Of a stretch of 64,000 nucleotides of DNA, positions 59,916 to 64,000 are shown in pieces. Position 1 is the first letter of the stretch. Each line of letters opens with the position of its first letter. The DNA is from Amycolatopsis umgeniensis (GTDB lineage Bacteria > Actinomycetota > Actinomycetes > Mycobacteriales > Pseudonocardiaceae): assembly GCF_014205155.1 (NCBI RefSeq), contig NZ_JACHMX010000001.1, forward strand, positions 1,488,001 through 1,552,000. The letters are read 5' to 3'. Below the pieces are notes generated by a model. The model did no database searches and was not told where the DNA came from. It saw only the letters and a list, made by a program, of their open reading frames with translations. Position numbers and translations under genes: made by a program.

Positions 59916-60030
59916 GAGGGAAGGGGGCCTTCACGCGGCCTCGCTGCGACTGCTGATGCGCCTGAGGCCACCGGATGTCCGTGAAGGCCTCCTTCCCTAC
60001 CTTGAGCGTAGGGAAGGAGGCCTTCACGGA
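59916..60030. repeat. GTGAAGGCC-type intergenic hairpin repeats
   Basis: A single arm CGAGGGAAGGGGGCCTTCAC (59916-59935, extending to 59938) matches the right arm of the 14843-14895 hairpin. A complete hairpin follows: 59978-60000 and 60008-60030 are exact 23-base reverse complements (TCCGTGAAGGCCTCCTTCCC...) around a 7-base loop. It lies after the TetR gene and may terminate it. The lone arm looks like the remains of a second copy. Confidence 0.75.
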
Positions 60031-60076
60031 CCTGCCCCGACAGGACACCCCTCGATAGAAAAAGTTTCGGAGTCGG

Positions 60077-60102
60077 TGTCGGATCGGGGCGATGGCGTTC
60101 GT
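60077..60102 (+). promoter_or_regulatory. Candidate ECF42-type promoter for the RibD-C/DGPF/sigma gene group
   Basis: TGTCGG, 17 bases, then CGT lies 55 bp before the RibD-C-like gene. ECF42 sigma factors are reported to use a TGTCGA-type -35 and a CGA/TC-type -10, so the match is partial. If correct, the sigma factor encoded downstream would drive its own cluster. Confidence 0.35.
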
Positions 60103-60156
60103 AGCAGGGGTGAGGCCGCCCGTGAGGGGCGGCGCCGAGGCAAGGGAACCGCGATC

Positions 60157-60786
60157 ATGAAGCTGACGACCATCACCCAGGTCACCGTCGACGGAGTCGT
60201 GCAGGGAAACGGCGGCGCGTCGGACGAGGACCGCAGGAACGGATTCGAGCGCGGCGGATGGGCACGGGGGAAGGGCGACCACGAGACCGTGGAGTTCATC
60301 AACCGGACCTACGAGCGCGCCGACGCGTTCCTGTTCGGCCGTCGGACCTACGAGCTGTTCGCCGGGTCTTGGGGCTCCTTGACGGCCCAGGATTTCCCCG
60401 GCTGGGAGCCCGTCCAGCGGGCGTTGAACGCGCGGCCCAAGTACGTGGCGTCGACGAAGCTCGCCGATCCGGCGTGGTCGGGCACCACCGTCCTTTCCGG
60501 TGACCTCGCGGCCGCCATCGCGGACCTGAAGGCGAAACCGGGCGGTGAGCTGCAGGTGCACGGCAGCGGCACCTTGATCCGGTGGCTGCTGGAGAACGGC
60601 CTGGTCGACGAGATGACACTGCTCGTGGTCCCGGTGATCGTCGGCCAGGGCACGCGGTTGTTCCCGGAGACCGGCCCGGATCTCGCACTCGACCTGATCG
60701 AGTCGCGCACCGACTCGAAGGGCGTGACGATCCAGGTCTACCGGCCCGCCGGGCGCCCGCGGTACGCGCCGGCCGGAAACGCCTGA
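60157..60786 (+). CDS. RibD C-terminal / dihydrofolate-reductase-fold protein
   Basis: A 209-residue DHFR-fold reductase-like protein: ITQVTVDGVVQGNGGASDED at the N-terminus, ADAFLFGRRTYELFAGSWGS, PKYVASTKLADPAWSGTTVL, GGELQVHGSGTLIRWLLENG and LVDEMTLLVVPVIVGQGTRL. It probably binds NADPH; the substrate is unknown. Genes of this family commonly lie beside DGPF proteins and ECF sigma factors in actinobacteria, and the next two genes are such a pair. ATG 60157 is used, as the upstream in-frame sequence is hairpin repeat. Confidence 0.9.
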   Translation: MKLTTITQVTVDGVVQGNGGASDEDRRNGFERGGWARGKGDHETVEFINRTYERADAFLFGRRTYELFAGSWGSLTAQDFPGWEPVQRALNARPKYVASTKLADPAWSGTTVLSGDLAAAIADLKAKPGGELQVHGSGTLIRWLLENGLVDEMTLLVVPVIVGQGTRLFPETGPDLALDLIESRTDSKGVTIQVYRPAGRPRYAPAGNA

Positions 60787-60831
60787 CCAGAACTCCCCCT
60801 TTGTCTTGACAGCACAGGAGATGATCCTCGG

Positions 60832-61155
60832 ATGCGATATCTGGTTTCCGTGATCGACGACAAGATCACCCCCGGCAGCACGGACCGGCAGCCCGCGATC
60901 AGCGCGTTCAACGAACGGCTGATCGCCGAAGGCCACTGGGTTTTCGCCGGTGGCCTCGCCGCGCCCGACACCGCGACCGTCGTCGACAGCCGGGGCGAGG
61001 AGGCGATGGTCACCGACGGGCCTTTCCTGGAGTCGAAGGAGTACCTCGCCGGCGTCTGGGTGTGGGAGGCCCCCGATCTGGACGTGGCGCTCGCACTCGC
61101 CGCCGAGGCGTCGAAGGTCTGCGATCGCAAGATCGAGGTCCGGCCATTCCAGTGA
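60832..61155 (+). CDS. YCII/DGPF-family protein, partner of the ECF sigma factor
   Basis: A 107-residue YCII-related protein with the signature DGPFLESKEYLAGVWVWEAP, preceded by IAEGHWVFAGGLAAPDTATV. DGPF proteins are the usual neighbours of ECF42-type sigma factors and may be part of the stress response these control (established association; activity unknown). CAGGAG precedes the ATG. The stop overlaps the sigma-factor GTG by 4 bp. Confidence 0.93.
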   Translation: MRYLVSVIDDKITPGSTDRQPAISAFNERLIAEGHWVFAGGLAAPDTATVVDSRGEEAMVTDGPFLESKEYLAGVWVWEAPDLDVALALAAEASKVCDRKIEVRPFQ

Positions 61156-62387
61156 GCGACACCGAAGCGGCGATCACCCAGGCTCACCACGAGGAATGGG
61201 CCCGGGTGGTCGCCGCCCTGACCAGACGCTTCGGCGATCTCGACATCGCCGAGGAAGCGGCCGCCGAGGCCTTCGTGACCGCCGTCGAGCGGTGGCCGGC
61301 GGACGGCATTCCCCCCAACCCGGGCGCCTGGCTGACCACGACCGCCAACCGCAAGGCCATCGACCGGCTCCGGCGTGAGAACAAACGCGACGACAAACAG
61401 AAGGAGGCTCGGATGGTGTACGACGACGACCCGCCCGAGCCTCTCGGCGCCATCGACGACGACAGGCTCCGGCTGATCTTCACCTGCTGTCACCCGGCCC
61501 TGGCGGTGGAAGCCCGCGTGGCGTTGACGCTGCGAATGGTCGGCGGGCTGACCGTTCCCGAGATCGCCCGCGCCTTCCTGGTGGCCGAAAGTGCCATGGG
61601 ACAACGGATCACCCGCGCGAAGGCCAAGATCAAAGCGGCACGCATCCCCTATCGCGTGCCCTCCGCCGAGGATCTCCCGGCCCGTGTCTCCAGTGTGCTC
61701 ACCGCTCTTTTCCTCGTGTTCAACGAGGGCTACCTGGCCACCGGCGCCGACACCGATCCCCTCCGCCACGACCTGACAGCCGAGGCGATCCGGCTCACCC
61801 GCCTGATCCGCGCCCTCCTCCCGGACAACGGTGAGGTGGCCGGGCTCCTGGCGCTGATGCTCCTCACCGAGGCTCGCCGCCCCGCCCGGGTCTCCGCGGT
61901 CGGCGAACTGGTCGCCCTCGACGAACAGGACCGTGGCGCCTGGGACACGGCGCTGATCGCCGAAGGTCACCGGCTGGTGCGCGAACGTCTCGCCGCTGCC
62001 GCCGCCGGGGTGGCTCCGGGCCGCTACCAGATCCTCGCCGCGATCAACGCCGTGCACACCTCGGCCCGCGACATGCGCGACACCGACTGGTCGCAGGTCC
62101 TCGCCCTCTACGACCAGCTCGTGCGTCTCGAGCCCTCGCCGGTCATCGCCCTCAACCGGGCCATCGCGGTCGCCGAGCTCGACGGCCCGGAGGTCGCGCT
62201 GGCGGCCGTCGACCGCCTCGAGCACAAGCTGGACGGCTATCACCCATACCACGCCACCCGCGCCGACCTGTTGCGACGGCTCGGCCGTAGCCGGGAATCG
62301 CGCGAGGCCTACGACAAAGCCCTTGCCCTGGCGGGAAACACCGCGGAGACCGCGTATCTGACACGGCGCCGCGACCAGTTGAGGTAG
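61152..62387 (+). CDS. ECF42-like RNA polymerase sigma factor with C-terminal TPR-like domain
   Basis: A 411-residue ECF sigma factor. Region 2 is at about 15-80 (WARVVAALTRRFGDLDIAEE, then GAWLTTTANRKAIDRLRREN), region 4 at about 115-175 (LTLRMVGGLTVPEIARAFLV, then AESAMGQRITRAKAKIKAAR). The ~230-residue C-terminal extension has ALFLVFNEGYLATGADTDPL and the TPR-like VLALYDQLVRLEPSPVIALN, as in ECF42. The extension is required for activity in studied members, which lack a classical anti-sigma factor. GTG 61152 overlaps the DGPF gene by 4 bp. Confidence 0.93.
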   Translation: MSDTEAAITQAHHEEWARVVAALTRRFGDLDIAEEAAAEAFVTAVERWPADGIPPNPGAWLTTTANRKAIDRLRRENKRDDKQKEARMVYDDDPPEPLGAIDDDRLRLIFTCCHPALAVEARVALTLRMVGGLTVPEIARAFLVAESAMGQRITRAKAKIKAARIPYRVPSAEDLPARVSSVLTALFLVFNEGYLATGADTDPLRHDLTAEAIRLTRLIRALLPDNGEVAGLLALMLLTEARRPARVSAVGELVALDEQDRGAWDTALIAEGHRLVRERLAAAAAGVAPGRYQILAAINAVHTSARDMRDTDWSQVLALYDQLVRLEPSPVIALNRAIAVAELDGPEVALAAVDRLEHKLDGYHPYHATRADLLRRLGRSRESREAYDKALALAGNTAETAYLTRRRDQLR

Positions 62388-62434
62388 CGCGCGATCACCT
62401 CGACGGCGGGGAAGGACGCGGCTACGGTCGCCCC

Positions 62435-62782
62435 ATGAGCGAAAACGCGAGGATCGGGAACGTGCTGCACCCGGTGGCGGATGTCGACGCCGCCGTACGG
62501 TTCTACTCCGCCGCTCTCGGCCTGGCCACGAAGTTCGTGGACGGGGACCGCTATGCCGCTCTCGACGCGGGCGGCACCACACTGGCGCTCGCCGGTCCCG
62601 CCGAGGACGTCACCGGCGGCGTGCCCGCGGCGTCGTTCAAAGTCCCCGACGTGGCCGCGGCGGTAGCCGCCATCGTGGAGAACGGCGGGTCCGTGCTCCG
62701 GCAGCCGGAGCGTGGCCCGCACGAGGTCCGCGCCGTGGCACGCGACCCGTGGGGCAACGTGGTCGTGATCTACGGACAGTGA
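62435..62782 (+). CDS. VOC (glyoxalase/bleomycin-resistance fold) protein
   Basis: A 115-residue VOC protein with two beta-alpha-beta-beta units: NVLHPVADVDAAVRFYSAAL, YAALDAGGTTLALAGPAEDV, ASFKVPDVAAAVAAIVENGG and AVARDPWGNVVVIYGQ. A metal-binding His (LHPV) and terminal acid positions are only partly conserved, so it may bind drugs or act as an enzyme of unknown substrate. It follows the sigma factor by 47 bp on the same strand. Confidence 0.9.
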   Translation: MSENARIGNVLHPVADVDAAVRFYSAALGLATKFVDGDRYAALDAGGTTLALAGPAEDVTGGVPAASFKVPDVAAAVAAIVENGGSVLRQPERGPHEVRAVARDPWGNVVVIYGQ

Positions 62783-62823
62783 CGTCTTTCGCTCGGCCTC
62801 GGCGTTGCCCAGGTCACGCCAAA

Positions 62824-62832
62824 TGTCTGACA
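62824..62832. promoter_or_regulatory. Small palindrome before the exporter gene
   Basis: TGTCTGACA (4+1+4 palindrome) lies 20 bases before the MFS start, in a GTGTTAGGGTGTCC context. GntR/TetR-type repressors bind similar sites; no regulator for it is visible inside the window. Confidence 0.35.
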
Positions 62833-62852
62833 TTCGGTGTTAGGGTGTCCTT

Positions 62853-64000
62853 ATGAAGCGCACCGCCACCACCACGCCCGCCCTTTCCGCGGGCGTCCTC
62901 ATCGCCATCCTGTTGCTGGCGGCCAATCTGCGCGCGACGTTGACCGGGGTGGGCACGCTGGTGCCCGCCATCGAGGCCGACACCGGGTTGACCGCGTCGG
63001 CGGGCGGCGTGCTGAACACCGTGCCCCTGCTGATGTTCGCCGTGACGTCGCCGTTCGTCGGCCGTGTCTCGCATCGGACCGGCACCACTCGCCTCGTCGT
63101 GGCCGCCCTCGCGGTACTGGTGCTCGGCACGGTGATCCGTTCCCTCCCTTCGATCGCCTGCCTGTTCGCCGGCACGGTGCTGCTCTCGGTGGCGATCGCG
63201 GTGGGCAATGTCCTGCTGCCCACGGTGATCCGCGTCCACGTCCCCGCCGACCGGGTGCACACCGTCAGCGCGCTCTACGTCACCGTCATGGGGCTGGTGG
63301 CCGCTCTGTCGTCCGGGATTTCCGTGCCGCTGGCCAAGGTCTTGCCGGGAACCTGGCATTCCGCACTGGCCTGGGGAGCGATCGTCGCGCTCGCCGCCCT
63401 CGCCGGATGGCTGCCCCGGCTCCGCGAGGACCGACGGGACAGTGGCGTACGGTCCGGCGGGACACACGCCCGGACCCCGTGGAGGTCTTGGCTGGCGTGG
63501 CAGGTGTCCTTCTTCATGGGCCTGCAATCCCTCGGCTTCTACACCGCCATCGCCTGGCTGCCCAGCATCCTCGGCACCCAGGGTGTGAGCACCACGGCCG
63601 CGGGCTGGATGCTGTTCTACTACCAGGTCGTCGCGCTGCTCACCGGAATGGTGCTGCCGTTGCTCACCCGGGGCCGCCACGACCAGCGCTTCCTCGCCGC
63701 CGCGGCTTCGGCGACCGTCGCCACCGGCTTCGCGGTCCTGCTCTTCCTTCCCGCTCTCACCGTCGTGGCGTGCACCCTTCTCGGGCTGGGCACCGGTGTC
63801 TGCCTCGTACTCGCCCTGAGCTTCCAAAGCCAGCGCGCCACCGGCGCGAGCGAAACCACCGCACTGGCGGGGATGGCGCAGTCCGTCGGCTATCTCGTCG
63901 CCGCGGCCGGACCGCTTCTCCTGGGGGTCCTCCACGACACGACGGGCAGTTGGACTCCCGCTCTCCTCGTGCTGATCGGGCTGAGCTCGGCGATGGCCGT
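62853..64000 (+). CDS. MFS transporter, CynX/NimT-like, truncated by the window edge
   Basis: The first 382 residues of a major-facilitator protein of the CynX/NimT type; the stop codon lies beyond the window. Twelve helices are expected. Seen: LLLAANLRATLTGVGTLVPA, SAGGVLNTVPLLMFAVTSPF, the central SWLAWQVSFFMGLQSLGFYT and GWMLFYYQVVALLTGMVLPL. NimT confers tolerance to nitroimidazoles and CynX belongs to cyanate metabolism; an exporter role is probable. The opposite strand carries a long unrelated frame that I reject. Confidence 0.88.
   Translation, partial: MKRTATTTPALSAGVLIAILLLAANLRATLTGVGTLVPAIEADTGLTASAGGVLNTVPLLMFAVTSPFVGRVSHRTGTTRLVVAALAVLVLGTVIRSLPSIACLFAGTVLLSVAIAVGNVLLPTVIRVHVPADRVHTVSALYVTVMGLVAALSSGISVPLAKVLPGTWHSALAWGAIVALAALAGWLPRLREDRRDSGVRSGGTHARTPWRSWLAWQVSFFMGLQSLGFYTAIAWLPSILGTQGVSTTAAGWMLFYYQVVALLTGMVLPLLTRGRHDQRFLAAAASATVATGFAVLLFLPALTVVACTLLGLGTGVCLVLALSFQSQRATGASETTALAGMAQSVGYLVAAAGPLLLGVLHDTTGSWTPALLVLIGLSSAMA

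Noticed and set aside
62814..63935. 373-residue frame on the minus strand opposite the terminal MFS gene
   Set aside because: Its protein is Gly/Arg/His-rich low complexity, whereas the plus strand encodes a clear MFS membrane protein.
1..64000. CRISPR arrays, tRNA or rRNA genes, intact insertion sequences or prophage
   Set aside because: No regularly spaced repeats, cloverleaf-like segments, rRNA-like stretches, transposase, integrase or phage structural genes were found on either strand by reading.

Overview
The window is high-GC DNA with GTG/ATG starts, many 1-8 bp gene overlaps, AfsR/SARP and LuxR regulators, ECF sigma factors and streptogrisin-type secreted enzymes. This points to a filamentous actinomycete of the Pseudonocardiaceae, probably Amycolatopsis-like (inference from gene content and from the GTGAAGGCC-type intergenic hairpins). 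No rRNA, tRNA, CRISPR array or intact insertion sequence was seen.

Layout. 0-9.5 kb: a secreted S1 protease, a TetR/FAD-monooxygenase pair with a triple operator, a 167-bp fold-back repeat, a module of two roadblock-like proteins with a nitrilase-fold protein and a winged-helix protein, and an XRE regulator divergent from an aldo/keto reductase. 9.5-25 kb: a compact biosynthetic cluster. 25-28.5 kb: PadR, epoxide-hydrolase-like and FAD-epoxidase-like genes plus a membrane protein. 28.6-38 kb: a SAM methyltransferase, an HbpS-SenS-SenR type heme/redox sensing locus with an ankyrin lipoprotein, a GT-B-like protein, a GT87 mannosyltransferase and a second two-component pair. 38-42.5 kb: a complete D-galactonate (dgo) operon with a divergent IclR regulator. 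42.5-48.5 kb: LysR, a flavin monooxygenase and a RidA/DUF1028/M20/MFS catabolic operon. 48.5-55.6 kb: an ABC ATPase remnant and mostly secreted proteins (L,D-transpeptidase, choice-of-anchor-like protein, PQQ-type sugar dehydrogenase with PKD domain, lipase). 55.7-64 kb: a large SARP, a TetR pair, an ECF42-like sigma factor with its DGPF partner, a VOC protein and a truncated MFS exporter.

Main discovery. Genes at 16.2-21.9 kb encode the parts of the lysine/glycine hydrazine-forming route known from s56-p1 (Spb38/39/40): an N6-lysine-hydroxylase-like flavoenzyme, a MetRS-like protein, a small cupin and a glycine/sarcosine-oxidase-like FAD enzyme. In the known systems cupin and MetRS-like domains are fused; here they are separate genes on opposite strands. 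The expected building block is hydrazinoacetate. Around it are two ATP-grasp ligases, a group-D/acyl-CoA-dehydrogenase-like flavoenzyme, a kynurenine-3-monooxygenase-like enzyme, a BBE-type FAD oxidase, a DDAH-like guanidine hydrolase and an MFS exporter, with no NRPS or PKS. A shared bipartite motif (GGGAA-N3/4-TCCC plus a downstream GGGAA) precedes all three transcription units, and a LuxR-type regulator lies in the middle. I read this as a three-operon regulon making an N-N-bonded small peptide-like metabolite whose structure I cannot predict.
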